A stretch of 15,470 nt of DNA, taken from assembly GCF_946885885.1 (NCBI RefSeq), contig NZ_CAMPHN010000102.1, positions 1-15,470 of the forward strand, given 5' to 3'. Shown piece after piece: positions 1-7,038 of this stretch (positions are counted from its first letter, which is position 1; every line of letters begins with the position of its first letter). Origin of the DNA: an uncultured Pseudomonas sp. (lineage in GTDB: Bacteria; Pseudomonadota; Gammaproteobacteria; Pseudomonadales; Pseudomonadaceae). Under the pieces are notes generated by a model. That model searched no databases. It worked only from the letters and a program-made list of their open reading frames with translations, and was not told the origin of the DNA. The translations under genes were made by a program, and so were the position numbers.

Positions 1-7
1 CGATAAT

Positions 8-444
8 CGCCGCTAACCCAACCTACTCAGCTGCTTTGGTCGCGTAAGCAGGCGTGAGGCCGCAGCTTCCGTAGGTTGGGTTAGCGGCGCCACGCGAGTT
101 GTTGGCAAGCCGGTAAATCAGTGCCGCGTAACCCAACAAGATGTCTACGCGGTGCCGTTGTTGGGTTACGCGGCGCCCGAGGCTGTGTCGCTGCTTGAAC
201 CGCGGTAGCCGCCGCTAACGCCAACCTACGAGGCTGTGGCCTGCCGACAGGGCGTCTAGGCGGTGCCGTTGTCGGGTTACGCGGCGCCCGATGGCGATGT
301 CGTTGCTTGAACCGCGACAATCGCCGCTAACGCCAACCTACGAGGCTGTGGCCTGCCGGTAGGTCGGGTTAGCGGCAACAGGTACTTGCCGGTAATCCCG
401 CAAATGAATGCCGCGTAACCCGACAGGGCGTCTACGCGGTGCCG
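8..444. repeat. Array of palindromic repeat half-elements, no gene
   Basis: About 440 bases without a credible gene, made of two related half-elements in both orientations. Theme A reads cgccgctaacccaacctac (8-26); its exact inverse is at 71-89, with variants near 211-230, 323-342 and, inverted, 359-376. Theme B reads gccgcgtaacccaacaa (123-139) with an exact inverse at 158-174 (17-bp stem, 18-base loop), and variants near 269-288 and 410-425. A tandem duplication of about 112 bp is present: bases 211-246 recur exactly at 323-358, and the flanks match with few changes. A third partial copy of the unit start (422-444) runs to four bases from the stop of the hsp20 gene at 448. The look is that of clustered REP/BIME-type elements. 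They may also stop or stabilise the hsp20 transcript. No REP-associated transposase gene is in the window. Confidence 0.75.
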
Positions 445-447
445 GGT

Positions 448-825
448 TCAGGCGACTTTAACTTCGATCCGCCGCGGTTGCGCATGCGGGTGTTTGGGAA
501 TCCGCAGGCTGAGCACGCCGTCGCGCAGCTGCGCGTCGATCTTGCTGCTGTCCAGCTCGCTGCTCAGGCTGAACGCGCGGCGATAGCGCGACAGGCGCAC
601 TTCGGCATAGGCCGCCTCCATGTTCTCCGGGGTGTCCTGGACGATATCGGCCTCGATCAGCAAGGTGTCGTTGTCGACCCGCAGTTCGAGTTTGTCCTTG
701 GACACGCCGGGCAGGTCGGCGACCAACAGTATGCCGTCCTTGTTCTCGTACACATCCACTTGCGGCAGCAGCGCCTGGACCTCTTCCGGGCGTTCGTTGC
801 GTTTGGCGACTGGTTTGTCGGTCAT
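448..825 (-). CDS. Small heat-shock protein, Hsp20/alpha-crystallin family (second gene of pair)
   Basis: Predicted ATP-independent holdase chaperone of 125 residues, likely cytoplasmic and oligomeric. After a charged N-terminus the alpha-crystallin domain spans about residues 21-115: it opens with PQVDVYENKDGILLVADLPG, has YRRAFSL at 81-87, and shows the family's GVL signature in RDGVLSLRIP (101-110). A short C-terminal tail carries I-E-V (120-122), a variant of the I-x-I/V motif that docks into neighbouring subunits. The N-terminal arm is short for the family. The ATG at 825 has an AGGAGG eight bases upstream. It follows the other hsp20 gene by only 24 bp, so the two are almost certainly co-transcribed; two diverged paralogues side by side suggest mixed oligomers or a division of clients (inference). 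The stop codon abuts the palindromic array at 8-444. The family is clear; the subtype is not. Confidence 0.9.
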   Translation of the reverse strand: MTDKPVAKRNERPEEVQALLPQVDVYENKDGILLVADLPGVSKDKLELRVDNDTLLIEADIVQDTPENMEAAYAEVRLSRYRRAFSLSSELDSSKIDAQLRDGVLSLRIPKHPHAQPRRIEVKVA

Positions 826-849
826 GGCAATTTCCTCCTGAGAGCGACC

Positions 850-1302
850 TCATTGAATGGTGATGCGCTTGGGCTGCGCCGATTCCTGGCGCGCCACGCT
901 GATATGCAGCACGCCGTTGCGGTACTGCGCGTTGACTTTGTCCTGGTCGGCATCCTTGGACAGGTTGACGGTGCGCTTGAAGCGCCCGCCGAACCGCTCG
1001 TTGGCGTAAACCGAGAGGCTATCGTCGTCTTGCGGCTGCGCGCTGCTGCGCTCGCCGCTGATCGACAGCAGGCCTTGGTCGATCTGGATATCGAGGGTTG
1101 CCGGGTCGATGCCCGGAGCGAATGCGTAGACCTCGATGCTGGTGGGCGTGCTGCCGATATTGAGCGCTGGGAAGGCGCCGTTGGTCAGGGCGCGGATGCT
1201 GCCGGGGCGGCCAAGGCTGCTGAATTCTTGCTGCAACTCGCGCTGCAAACGCTCGAACTCGGCGAGCAGGCCGCCGGGGAAGCTGAATAGGGACTCGTAC
1301 AT
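850..1302 (-). CDS. Small heat-shock protein, Hsp20/alpha-crystallin family (first gene of pair)
   Basis: Predicted small heat-shock holdase, 150 residues. An amphipathic N-terminal arm (about 1-40, with FERLQRELQQEF) precedes the alpha-crystallin domain at about 45-141. That domain starts PALNIGSTPTSIEVYAFAPG, and holds NERFGGRFKRTVNL (101-114) and the signature NGVLHI (129-134). The C-terminus ends in I-T-I (147-149), the I-x-I motif used for oligomer assembly. The ATG at 1302 has a strong AGAGGAGG (1309-1316) six bases upstream, so the start is secure. The gene leads the two-gene operon with the hsp20 at 448-825. Its leader holds a sigma32-like promoter and a hairpin covering the ribosome-binding site (separate entries), which would give two layers of heat control. 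It is a diverged paralogue of its neighbour rather than a recent copy. Confidence 0.92.
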   Translation of the reverse strand: MYESLFSFPGGLLAEFERLQRELQQEFSSLGRPGSIRALTNGAFPALNIGSTPTSIEVYAFAPGIDPATLDIQIDQGLLSISGERSSAQPQDDDSLSVYANERFGGRFKRTVNLSKDADQDKVNAQYRNGVLHISVARQESAQPKRITIQ

Positions 1303-1343
1303 CGCAAACCTCCTCTGCTGAGATGATCTGGAAGTTGTTTGCG
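1303..1343 (-). promoter_or_regulatory. Candidate RNA thermometer over the hsp20 ribosome-binding site
   Basis: On the transcript the leader just before the ATG reads CGCAAAC (1343-1337), then AACUUCC, a 16-base loop, then GGAG and GUUUGCG (1309-1303), directly followed by AUG. CGCAAAC and GUUUGCG are exact complements (7 bp). Beyond a two-base AA bulge, CUUCC can pair with GGAG with one bulged U. The Shine-Dalgarno core GGAGG is therefore inside an imperfect helix. Known ROSE and fourU thermometers of small heat-shock genes also use imperfect, SD-masking helices, but this one lacks an obvious ROSE UYGCU block. Heat-melting is inference. Confidence 0.5.
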
Positions 1344-1380
1344 GCGCTCAAGGGCGGGCCTTTAAGCACCGTTGCCAGAA

Positions 1381-1409
1381 ATATGTTGATGGCCGCAGGC
1401 GGCTTCAAG
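1381..1409 (-). promoter_or_regulatory. Candidate heat-shock (sigma32) promoter for the hsp20 pair
   Basis: Read on the minus strand, CTTGAAG (1409-1403) matches six of seven bases of the sigma32 -35 consensus CTTGAAA. After a 14-base spacer comes CAACATAT (1388-1381), which agrees with CCCCATNT at the CAT core and outer bases. Transcription would start near 1374, leaving a leader of about 70 bases that includes the hairpin at 1303-1343. A weaker second candidate (CTTGAGC) lies closer to the gene. Confidence 0.5.
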
Positions 1410-1485
1410 GGGGAGGGGTAAGAACGTTATCGAATGATTTATAGCGGCGTGGAATAGGCGACGGCTAGGGCCGAATGGCGGGGGC

Positions 1486-1556
1486 TGTAGCCCGGATGAA
1501 ATCCGGGGGCGGTTTAGCAGCAGATAGCGTTCCCGGATTGCATCTGACGGGCTACA
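1486..1556. repeat. REP-like palindrome, gtagcccggat family
   Basis: The left arm tgtagcccggatgaaatccg (from 1486) and right arm cggattgcatctgacgggct (from 1534) are inverted copies of one element, separated by about 24 bases. The same family recurs at 6907-6974 and 15369-15435. It lies in the 377-base gene-free stretch between the hsp20 leader and the rluA-like gene; between the two palindromes I see nothing else. Confidence 0.75.
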
Positions 1557-1586
1557 TAGGCTTGGCGGGTTGGAAAACGCGCTTTT

Positions 1587-1662
1587 GTAGGGTGGAGATG
1601 GCGAAGCCTTGTCCACCGCGAGCGGCGCAGTGGCGGACAAGCCTTCGGCATGTCCGCCCTAC
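1587..1662. repeat. Long inverted repeat (31-bp arms), gtagggtgga family
   Basis: Bases 1587-1617 and 1632-1662 form an inverted repeat of 31 bp with five mismatches by my count, around a 14-base loop. It starts gtagggtgg and ends ccgccctac. It sits 17 bases beyond the stop of the pseudouridine synthase gene, where it could act as its transcript terminator or 3'-end stabiliser, though there is no T run. A related, more degenerate element is at 13925-13997. Confidence 0.7.
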
Positions 1663-1679
1663 GATATCGTGAGCGTGGC

Positions 1680-2315
1680 TCAGAACGGCGCCGGGCACTC
1701 GAAGCGCAGGCGCTCGCCGGTTTGCGGATGGGTCAGGGCGAGCATGCTGGCATGCAGGCACAGGCGCGGGTAGGCGGCGAGGGCTTGTGCATGGGCATAC
1801 AGGCCGTCGCCGAGCAGCGGGTGATCGATGGAGAGCATATGCACGCGCAATTGGTGCGAGCGGCCGGTGATCGGCGTCAGCTCGACCCGGCAGTAATCGC
1901 CGCAGCGCTCGAGGATGCGCCAATGGGTCAGGGCGTGTTTGCCCAGCTCATGGTCGACCACGTGGCGGGGCTTGGTCGGCGGGTCGTAGCGCAGCGGCAG
2001 GTCGATGCTGCCGCTGTCTTGCTCGGGTTGGCCCCAGCACAGCGCGGTGTAGGCTTTTTCGGTTTCGCGGTCATGAAATTGCCGCGACAGTTCGCGGTGG
2101 CTGTCCGGGTCGCGGGCCAAGACGATGATCCCCGAGGTTTCCCAGTCCAGGCGATGAACGATGCGCGCTTCCGGGTAGCCGTTTTCCTGCAGGCGGGTGA
2201 CCAGGCAATCCTTGTTGTCCTCGGCGCGACCGGGCACCGAAAGCAGCAGGGTGGGCTTGTTGATCACCAGCAGGGCGGCGTCCTGGTGGAGGATTTCTAC
2301 GTGGCTGAGGGGCAT
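1680..2315 (-). CDS. rluA: RluA-family RNA pseudouridine synthase
   Basis: Predicted to isomerise specific uridines in structured RNA to pseudouridine. E. coli RluA modifies U746 of 23S rRNA and U32 of some tRNAs. The 211 residues are close to E. coli RluA in length, with no N-terminal S4 domain, as expected for the RluA branch. The catalytic motif HRLDWETSG is at 54-62, with D57 the predicted active-site aspartate. Further family landmarks are LLVINKP (15-21), the K-A-Y segment after RETE, and PITGRSHQLRVHM toward the C-terminus. The ATG at 2315 lacks a good Shine-Dalgarno site, but the next residues align with the family start. It lies downstream of minCDE on the same strand, yet a terminator and a REP palindrome intervene, so it probably has its own transcript. 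Exact RNA target is inferred from family only. Confidence 0.88.
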   Translation of the reverse strand: MPLSHVEILHQDAALLVINKPTLLLSVPGRAEDNKDCLVTRLQENGYPEARIVHRLDWETSGIIVLARDPDSHRELSRQFHDRETEKAYTALCWGQPEQDSGSIDLPLRYDPPTKPRHVVDHELGKHALTHWRILERCGDYCRVELTPITGRSHQLRVHMLSIDHPLLGDGLYAHAQALAAYPRLCLHASMLALTHPQTGERLRFECPAPF

Positions 2316-2343
2316 GGGAGTTCTTGGGTCGGAGAGCGGTTGC

Positions 2344-2410
2344 GTAGGAGCGGCCTTGGCCGCGATTGGGCATTTTAGCGAAAGAGGCTCGCGGCCAAGG
2401 CCGCTCCTAC
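2344..2410. repeat. REP-like palindrome with perfect 22-bp arms
   Basis: Bases 2344-2365 and 2389-2410 are perfect inverted copies (22 bp), beginning gtaggagcggccttggccgc, with a 23-base loop. This is a common Pseudomonas-type interspersed palindrome. It lies between the start of the rluA-like gene and the minE terminator. A damaged, related element is at 5520-5604. Confidence 0.85.
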
Positions 2411-2434
2411 AAGTGCGTTGTGCTGCGGGAACAA

Positions 2435-2459
2435 AATGGCGGCCCTCGAGGCCGCCATT
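2435..2459 (-). terminator. Intrinsic terminator of the minCDE operon
   Basis: Stem arms aatggcggcc (2435-2444) and ggccgccatt (2450-2459) pair perfectly over 10 bp around a five-base loop. Read on the minus strand the stem is followed by TTTTG, a short U run. It lies 25 bases past the minE stop, so it most likely ends the min transcript before the rluA-like gene. Confidence 0.8.
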
Positions 2460-2484
2460 ATATTCAGGCTAAAAACAGCAGTTA

Positions 2485-2739
2485 TTAGCGATCCGGCAGG
2501 GTGATATTGAGTTCCAGAATGGAACAGCTGCCCTGATTCTCCAGCGCGACCTGGACCTGGTCCGAGTCGATATTGACGTACTTGCGGATCACTTCGACCA
2601 ATTCCTGCTGCAGGGCCGGCAGGTAGTCCGGCTGGCTGCGCTGGCCGCGCTCGTGGGCGACGATGATCTGCAGACGCTCTTTCGCAATGGACGCAGTGGT
2701 TTCTTTCTTGCGTTCGCGAAAGAAGTCAAAAATATTCAT
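2485..2739 (-). CDS. minE: Cell division topological specificity factor MinE
   Basis: MinE drives pole-to-pole oscillation of MinD by stimulating its ATPase at the membrane, which keeps the MinC inhibitor away from mid-cell. The 84-residue length is normal. The N-terminal amphipathic membrane-binding segment MNIFDFF, the MinD-contact helix [17 protein letters not shown] (about 15-31) and the C-terminal dimerisation/topological domain (about 36-84, with [17 protein letters not shown]) are all present. The ATG overlaps the minD stop by four bases (ATGA) and has GGAGG six bases upstream, so translation is probably coupled to minD. It is the last gene of minC-minD-minE and is followed by a clear intrinsic terminator. 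Confidence 0.98.
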   Translation of the reverse strand: MNIFDFFRERKKETTASIAKERLQIIVAHERGQRSQPDYLPALQQELVEVIRKYVNIDSDQVQVALENQGSCSILELNITLPDR

Positions 2740-3551
2740 TCACGACCTCCAAACAGGCGTTGCATGAGTCCTTTCTTCTGTACGTCGAGGAAGCGGTGCG
2801 CCACTTCCTTGCCGAGCAGACGGTCGACGGCATCGCTGTACGCCTGGCCGGCGTCGCTCTGGTCGTCGAGGATCACCGGCACGCCCTGGTTCGAGGCTTT
2901 AAGCACGGCTTGCGATTCCGGGATGACGCCGAGCAGGCGGATGGCGAGGATTTCTTCGACGTCTTCCACGCCGAGCATTTCGCCGCGGGTCACGCGCTCG
3001 GGGTTGTAACGGGTCAGCAACAGGTGTTCCTTGATCGGCTCTTCGCCTTTCACGGCGCGGCGCGATTTGCTCGCCAGCAGGCCGAGCATGCGGTCGGAGT
3101 CGCGTACCGAGGAGACTTCCGGGTTGGTCACGACTATCGCCTCATCGGCGAAGTACATCGCCAGGTGGGCGCCTTTCTCGATACCGGCCGGCGAGTCGCA
3201 GACCACGTATTCGAAATCCGCACGCAGTTCCTCGATGACCTTTTCCACGCCTTCTTCGGTCAGCGCGTCTTTGTCGCGGGTTTGGCTGGCGGCCAGTACG
3301 TAAAGGTTTTCCAGGCGCTTGTCTTTGATCAGTGCCTGCTTCAGCGTGGCTTCGCCGTTGACCACGTTGACGAAGTCGTACACCACGCGGCGTTCGCAGC
3401 CCATGATCAGATCGAGGTTACGCAGGCCGACGTCGAAATCGACGATGACTGTCTTGTGGCCGCGCAAGGCGAGGCCGGTACCGATGGCAGCGCTGGTGGT
3501 GGTTTTACCGACGCCACCCTTGCCGGAAGTGACTACGAGGATCTTGGCCAA
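2736..3551 (-). CDS. minD: Septum site-determining ATPase MinD
   Basis: ParA/MinD-type ATPase that dimerises on the membrane with ATP, recruits MinC to block FtsZ assembly, and is released by MinE. The 271-residue length is usual. The deviant Walker [11 protein letters not shown] covers residues 10-19, with the signature lysine K11 and K16. Switch [12 protein letters not shown] gives D38 and D40, and CDSPAGIE is the Walker B/switch II region. The C-terminal stretch [17 protein letters not shown] is the amphipathic membrane-targeting helix. The start is a TTG (3551-3549), supported by AGGGTGA just upstream and by the invariant sequence [12 protein letters not shown] following it; no in-frame ATG fits. 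It overlaps minE by four bases and is 101 bp from minC, where I see no convincing promoter or terminator. Confidence 0.98.
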   Translation of the reverse strand: MAKILVVTSGKGGVGKTTTSAAIGTGLALRGHKTVIVDFDVGLRNLDLIMGCERRVVYDFVNVVNGEATLKQALIKDKRLENLYVLAASQTRDKDALTEEGVEKVIEELRADFEYVVCDSPAGIEKGAHLAMYFADEAIVVTNPEVSSVRDSDRMLGLLASKSRRAVKGEEPIKEHLLLTRYNPERVTRGEMLGVEDVEEILAIRLLGVIPESQAVLKASNQGVPVILDDQSDAGQAYSDAVDRLLGKEVAHRFLDVQKKGLMQRLFGGRE

Positions 3552-3652
3552 GGTGGTTCACCCTAAAAATATGAAGATAACGCGGGAATTCGCAGCCGTG
3601 AGCGGCTTCCGGATGCCTGTTTTTGTGTCCTTGAAAGTGGCGGCAGTATCCG

Positions 3653-4387
3653 TTAAAGGCGGGTGATGTTCAACACGTCACCCGACAGGCTGACATGCAC
3701 CGACTCCCCCCATAAAGGGTCGCGGCGCAGGTCTTCGGCGGTCTTGTAATGCCCGGCGATGGACAACAGTTCGGCGCCCATCTGTTGGCAGAAAATCCGC
3801 GCCGAACCATTGCCTTTGATGCCGGCCAGCGCCCGGCCGCGCATCGGTGCGTAGACATGGATATTGCCGTCGGCGAGAAGTTCCGCGCCGGCACTGACCG
3901 GCGCCAGGACGATCAGATCGCCACCTTGGGCGTAGATCTGCTGGCCGCCGCGTACCGGGCTGGTGACCACCTTGCTCGGTTTCACTTCGGGCTCGGCCGG
4001 TTTTTCCGCTTTCTTCGCCGTGCCTTCGCTCGGGTCGAGCGGGCGTTCGCGCGCGCCGGAGGGCGGCAGTACCGGCAAGTCCAGCGCAGTGGCGGCGCTG
4101 ATGTCGTCTTCGCGGTTGGCGCGTACCGCCAGGGTACGCAGACCATGGTTGCGGCACACGGCCATCAGCGCGGCGAGATCGAGGACGCCTTCGCCTTCCG
4201 GCAGCTTGTCCAGGGCCAGCACCAGCGGGGTGTTGCTGAAGAAATTCGGCGCCTGGGCGACTTTCGCCGCCAATTGCTGGTCGAGGCGTGCGAGGTCGTT
4301 ATGCGCCAGTTCCATCACGGTAATGGCCAGCATGCTGCCTTTAAGCTGGAATACGGGGTCTTGGTCGAGGAGATCGGCTTGGCTCAT
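3653..4387 (-). CDS. minC: Septum formation inhibitor MinC
   Basis: MinC, brought to the membrane by MinD, antagonises FtsZ polymerisation away from mid-cell. The 244 residues have the usual two-domain layout. An N-terminal FtsZ-inhibiting domain covers about 1-106. A Pro/Glu/Lys-rich linker follows at about 107-143. The C-terminal beta-helix domain (about 145-244) mediates dimerisation and MinD binding, with the conserved RGRALAG at 183-189. The gene heads the minC-minD-minE operon and is divergent from the lipid A acyltransferase gene. The ATG at 4387 has no strong Shine-Dalgarno site (GACAGACC precedes it), but it matches the family N-terminus. The linker is the least conserved part, as is normal. 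Confidence 0.96.
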   Translation of the reverse strand: MSQADLLDQDPVFQLKGSMLAITVMELAHNDLARLDQQLAAKVAQAPNFFSNTPLVLALDKLPEGEGVLDLAALMAVCRNHGLRTLAVRANREDDISAATALDLPVLPPSGARERPLDPSEGTAKKAEKPAEPEVKPSKVVTSPVRGGQQIYAQGGDLIVLAPVSAGAELLADGNIHVYAPMRGRALAGIKGNGSARIFCQQMGAELLSIAGHYKTAEDLRRDPLWGESVHVSLSGDVLNITRL

Positions 4388-4431
4388 GGTCTGTCTGGGG
4401 CGGCCTTGGCGGCTGAATAAAATAAGTCGGA

Positions 4432-4460
4432 CTTATAGCGATAACCTCGCCCGCCCGCAA
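4432..4460 (-). promoter_or_regulatory. Candidate sigma70 promoter of minCDE
   Basis: On the minus strand TTGCGG (4460-4455) is followed, after exactly 17 bases, by TATAAG (4437-4432), five of six bases of the -10 consensus. Transcription would start near 4425, giving a leader of about 38 bases before minC. The -35 box matches only at TTG. Confidence 0.45.
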
Positions 4461-4498
4461 GTTGACGCGGCCCAAGCGAGACGGCGGCGAAGTCCTGA

Positions 4499-4504
4499 TA
4501 GAAT
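4499..4504 (+). promoter_or_regulatory. Possible -10 box of the lipid A acyltransferase gene
   Basis: TAGAAT, 31 bases before the ATG at 4536, matches five of six -10 bases and sits in the divergent minC/lpxL region. No -35 hexamer at proper spacing is visible (TTGACG at 4462-4467 is 31 bases away), so this is weak. Confidence 0.25.
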
Positions 4505-4535
4505 GCCGCGCTTTACGATCTGCCCGGACCCGTTG

Positions 4536-5465
4536 ATGAATCGTCCTGTCTTTCAAGCCGCCTTCCTGCACCCGCGTTACTGGCTGTTATGGCTGGGCCT
4601 CGGCCTGTTGTGGCTGCTGGCGCAATTGCCTTATCCGCTGTTGATGCGTCTGGGGCGCGGGCTCGGCGCGGTGATGCATCGCTTCGCCGGGTCGCGGCGC
4701 AAGATCGCCGCGCGCAATCTGGAATTGTGCTTCCCCGAGTTGTCGGCTGACGAGCGTGCGCAGTTGCTGCGGGAGAATTTCGCCTCGACCGGGATGACCT
4801 TTTTCGAGATGGCGATCAGTTGGTGGTGGCCGGCCGCGCGTTTGCGCAAGCTGGGGCAGATCGAGGGGCTCGAACACATTCGCCAAGCCGAGGCCGAGGG
4901 GCAGGGTGTGCTGCTGATGGCCATGCACTTCACCACCCTGGAAATGGGCGGCGGGCTGCTGGGTATGCAGCACGGTATGTACGGCATGTATCGCCCGCAC
5001 AAGAACCCGCTGTTCGACTATGTCCAGCGTCGCGGTCGCGAGCAGCGCTTGCTGGGCGCGATCGAGCGCGACGATGTGCGCGGCATGCTCAAATTGCTGC
5101 GTGCCGGCGGGGTGATCTGGTACGCGCCGGACCAGGACTATGGCGCCCAGCGCAGTATTTTCGTGCCGCTGTTCGGGGTGCCCGCGGCGACCGTGACCGC
5201 CACCAGCAAATTCGCCCGTTTGGGCAAGGCGCGGGTGATTCCCTTCACTCAGGAGCGCCTGGCCGATGGTTCGGGCTATCGCCTGACCGTGCATCCGCCC
5301 CTGGCGGATTTTCCGGGGGAGAGCGAGGAGGCCGACTGCCTGCGCGTCAATCAATGGATAGAAGCGGCTATCCGCCAACACCCCGAGCAGTACCTCTGGG
5401 CCCATCGACGTTTCAAGACGCGTCCGCCGGGCGAGACCAAACTCTATAAGAAGCGCCGCGGTTAG
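4536..5465 (+). CDS. lpxL/htrB: Lipid A late acyltransferase (LpxL/HtrB family)
   Basis: Inner-membrane enzyme of the LpxL/LpxM family that adds a secondary acyl chain, typically laurate from acyl-ACP, to a lipid A precursor. The protein has 309 residues. A hydrophobic anchor lies at about 14-33 (RYWLLWLGLGLLWLLAQLPY). The family's H-x4-D/E catalytic motif is HFTTLE, with H131 and E136. Other family landmarks are RKIAARNLELCFPELS (55-70), YRPHKNP (152-158) and APDQDYG (197-203). The ATG at 4536 is chosen because family members begin close to the anchor; an in-frame ATG at 4503 would overlap the candidate -10 box. It is divergent from minC, an arrangement I recall from P. aeruginosa. Which acyl position it serves cannot be told from sequence alone. 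Confidence 0.92.
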   Translation: MNRPVFQAAFLHPRYWLLWLGLGLLWLLAQLPYPLLMRLGRGLGAVMHRFAGSRRKIAARNLELCFPELSADERAQLLRENFASTGMTFFEMAISWWWPAARLRKLGQIEGLEHIRQAEAEGQGVLLMAMHFTTLEMGGGLLGMQHGMYGMYRPHKNPLFDYVQRRGREQRLLGAIERDDVRGMLKLLRAGGVIWYAPDQDYGAQRSIFVPLFGVPAATVTATSKFARLGKARVIPFTQERLADGSGYRLTVHPPLADFPGESEEADCLRVNQWIEAAIRQHPEQYLWAHRRFKTRPPGETKLYKKRRG

Positions 5466-5519
5466 CCCGTTGTTGAGATCGTCCGTGTGGCCGATATCCC
5501 TAAAGAACACGGGTTATCT

Positions 5520-5604
5520 GTAGGAGCCAGCTTGCTGGCGATGCTGTTGCATTGCTTGCCGACCTGGGATCGCCAGCAAGAACTTGGCGTCCGCTGGTTC
5601 CTAC
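5520..5604. repeat. REP-like palindrome with an interrupted right arm
   Basis: The left arm starts tgtaggagccagcttgctgg (5520). The right arm begins atcgccagcaag (5569-5580) and ends ggttcctac (5596-5604), but 15 extra bases (aacttggcgtccgct, 5581-5595) split it. It lies between the acyltransferase and patatin genes and may terminate the former. Confidence 0.65.
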
Positions 5605-5681
5605 GGGTACATCGCTTTAAGCGGGCTGAGCCTGCTAGCGCAGCGACTTCTATACTCGAATAAATAGTGCGGACACCGCTT

Positions 5682-6884
5682 ATGACCCAGATCGCCAACC
5701 CCCAACAGCCGATCACCGGACTGATTCTGTCCGGCGGCGGTGCCCGCGCGGCCTATCAGGTGGGCGTGCTGGCGGCGATTGCCGATTTGCTGCCGGATGC
5801 TGCGCAAAATCCGTTTCCGGTGATCGTCGGCACCTCGGCCGGCGCGATCAATGCGGTCGGCCTGGCGTGCGGGGCGATGCATTTCAGCGAGTCGATCCGC
5901 CGATTGACCCGGGTCTGGCAGGGTTTTCATACCCATCAGGTGTACCGCAGCGACTGGCCCGGCGTGTTGCGTCAGGCCAGCCGCTTTATCGGCCACAGCC
6001 TGTTGGGCTTGGGTAGCGAGGTGCCGGTGGCGCTGCTCGACAGCCAGCCGTTGCGCGAGCTGCTGGAGCGCGAGCTGGACATGTCCGGGATCGCCGCGGC
6101 GGTACGCCACCGGCAGTTGCGGGCGGTGGCGGTGACCGCCTTCGGCTACGAGTCGGGCCAGGCGGTGACCTTCTATCAGGGGCGCGCGACCATCGATCCC
6201 TGGTTTCGCCACCGCCGGGTCGGCGTGCCGACCCGGCTATCGGTCGACCATCTATTGGCCAGCGCCTCGATTCCGCTGATCTTTCCGCCGGTGAAAATCA
6301 ACCGCGAGTATTTCGGCGACGGCGCCACGCGCCAGTCCGCACCGATCAGCCCGGCCTTGCACTTGGGCGCATCGCGGGTGCTGGTGGTCGGCGTCAGCGG
6401 CAATCCGCGGGGCGAGCAGGCCAATACCTTGCAGGCACGGACGCAATCCGGCAAGCCGCCGAGCCTGGCGCAAATCAGTGGGCACATGCTCAACAGCACC
6501 TTTATCGACAGCCTGGAAGGCGATATCGAATTGCTCGAACGCCTCAACCGCATGGGCCGTTTGATTCCTGCGGAACTGCACCCGCGTGGGCTGGGGCTGG
6601 CGCCTGTGGAGGTGCTGGTGGTGTCGCCGAGCCAGCCGCTGGAAGATATCGCCGCGCGCCACCGCCATGAGCTACCGGCGGCGCTGCGCATGTTCCTGCG
6701 CGGGCCGGGTGCGACCAGGGCCAGCGGTGCGGGGGTGCTCAGCTACCTGTTGTTCGAGGCGGGCTACTGCAACGAACTGATCGAACTGGGCTATCAGGAT
6801 GCGATGGCGAAGAAAGTCGAACTGCTCGATTTTCTCGGTCTGGCGCATACGCCGGTGATGCAGCCCGTCGCGGAGCCGGCGTAG
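5682..6884 (+). CDS. Patatin-like phospholipase
   Basis: Predicted serine acyl hydrolase of the patatin family (Ser-Asp dyad), 400 residues. The glycine-rich oxyanion segment SGGGARAAY is at 17-25. The nucleophile motif GTSAG gives S52 (50-54), and the catalytic aspartate is in YFGDGA (D213). The canonical GGGxRG is GGGARA here, alanine replacing the last glycine. I see no signal peptide or membrane span, so it is probably cytoplasmic or peripheral. The ATG at 5682 is preferred over a GTG at 5667, but neither has a strong Shine-Dalgarno site. TATACT at 5651-5656 could be its -10 box. The substrate is unknown. A place beside a lipid A acyltransferase hints at envelope lipid turnover, but a REP palindrome between them argues against one operon. 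Confidence 0.9.
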   Translation: MTQIANPQQPITGLILSGGGARAAYQVGVLAAIADLLPDAAQNPFPVIVGTSAGAINAVGLACGAMHFSESIRRLTRVWQGFHTHQVYRSDWPGVLRQASRFIGHSLLGLGSEVPVALLDSQPLRELLERELDMSGIAAAVRHRQLRAVAVTAFGYESGQAVTFYQGRATIDPWFRHRRVGVPTRLSVDHLLASASIPLIFPPVKINREYFGDGATRQSAPISPALHLGASRVLVVGVSGNPRGEQANTLQARTQSGKPPSLAQISGHMLNSTFIDSLEGDIELLERLNRMGRLIPAELHPRGLGLAPVEVLVVSPSQPLEDIAARHRHELPAALRMFLRGPGATRASGAGVLSYLLFEAGYCNELIELGYQDAMAKKVELLDFLGLAHTPVMQPVAEPA

Positions 6885-6906
6885 CGCGGCCAAGGCTATT
6901 CCCGTA

Positions 6907-6974
6907 CTCCGGATGCGATCCAGGGCATCGGTAGCCGCCATAGAACTGCTTCCCCGGATTGCATCCGGGCTACA
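6907..6974. repeat. REP-like palindrome, gtagcccggat family
   Basis: The right arm, ending gattgcatccgggctaca (6957-6974), is intact; the left arm (ctccggatgcgatccaggg, 6907-6925) is degenerate and has lost its gtagcc start. It is the same family as 1486-1556 and 15369-15435. It sits 23 bases past the patatin gene, at the start of the 531-base gene-free stretch that ends at aruC. Confidence 0.7.
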
Positions 6975-7038
6975 AAAACGCACGCTTTTGGTGGGCGGGG
7001 CTTTAGCCGCGATTGGCGGTGGGCGATTCGTAGACCTC

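Noticed and set aside
81..320. Minus-strand 79-codon frame in the repeat array
   Set aside because: It encodes only repeated Arg/Pro/Ala-rich sequence produced by the palindromic repeats.
8..444. CRISPR-like appearance of the repeat array
   Set aside because: Repeats are palindromic, occur in both orientations and have uneven spacing, the spacers themselves repeat, and no cas gene is nearby.
439..1290. Plus-strand open frame of 283 codons
   Set aside because: It is antisense to both hsp20 genes, which have clear domains and ribosome-binding sites; long opposite frames are common in high-G+C DNA.
2760..3566. Plus-strand open frame of 268 codons opposite minD
   Set aside because: It mirrors minD exactly and has no recognisable domain.
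4587..5510. Minus-strand open frame of 307 codons opposite the lipid A acyltransferase gene
   Set aside because: Antisense shadow; its protein is Gln/His/Arg-rich without a known motif.
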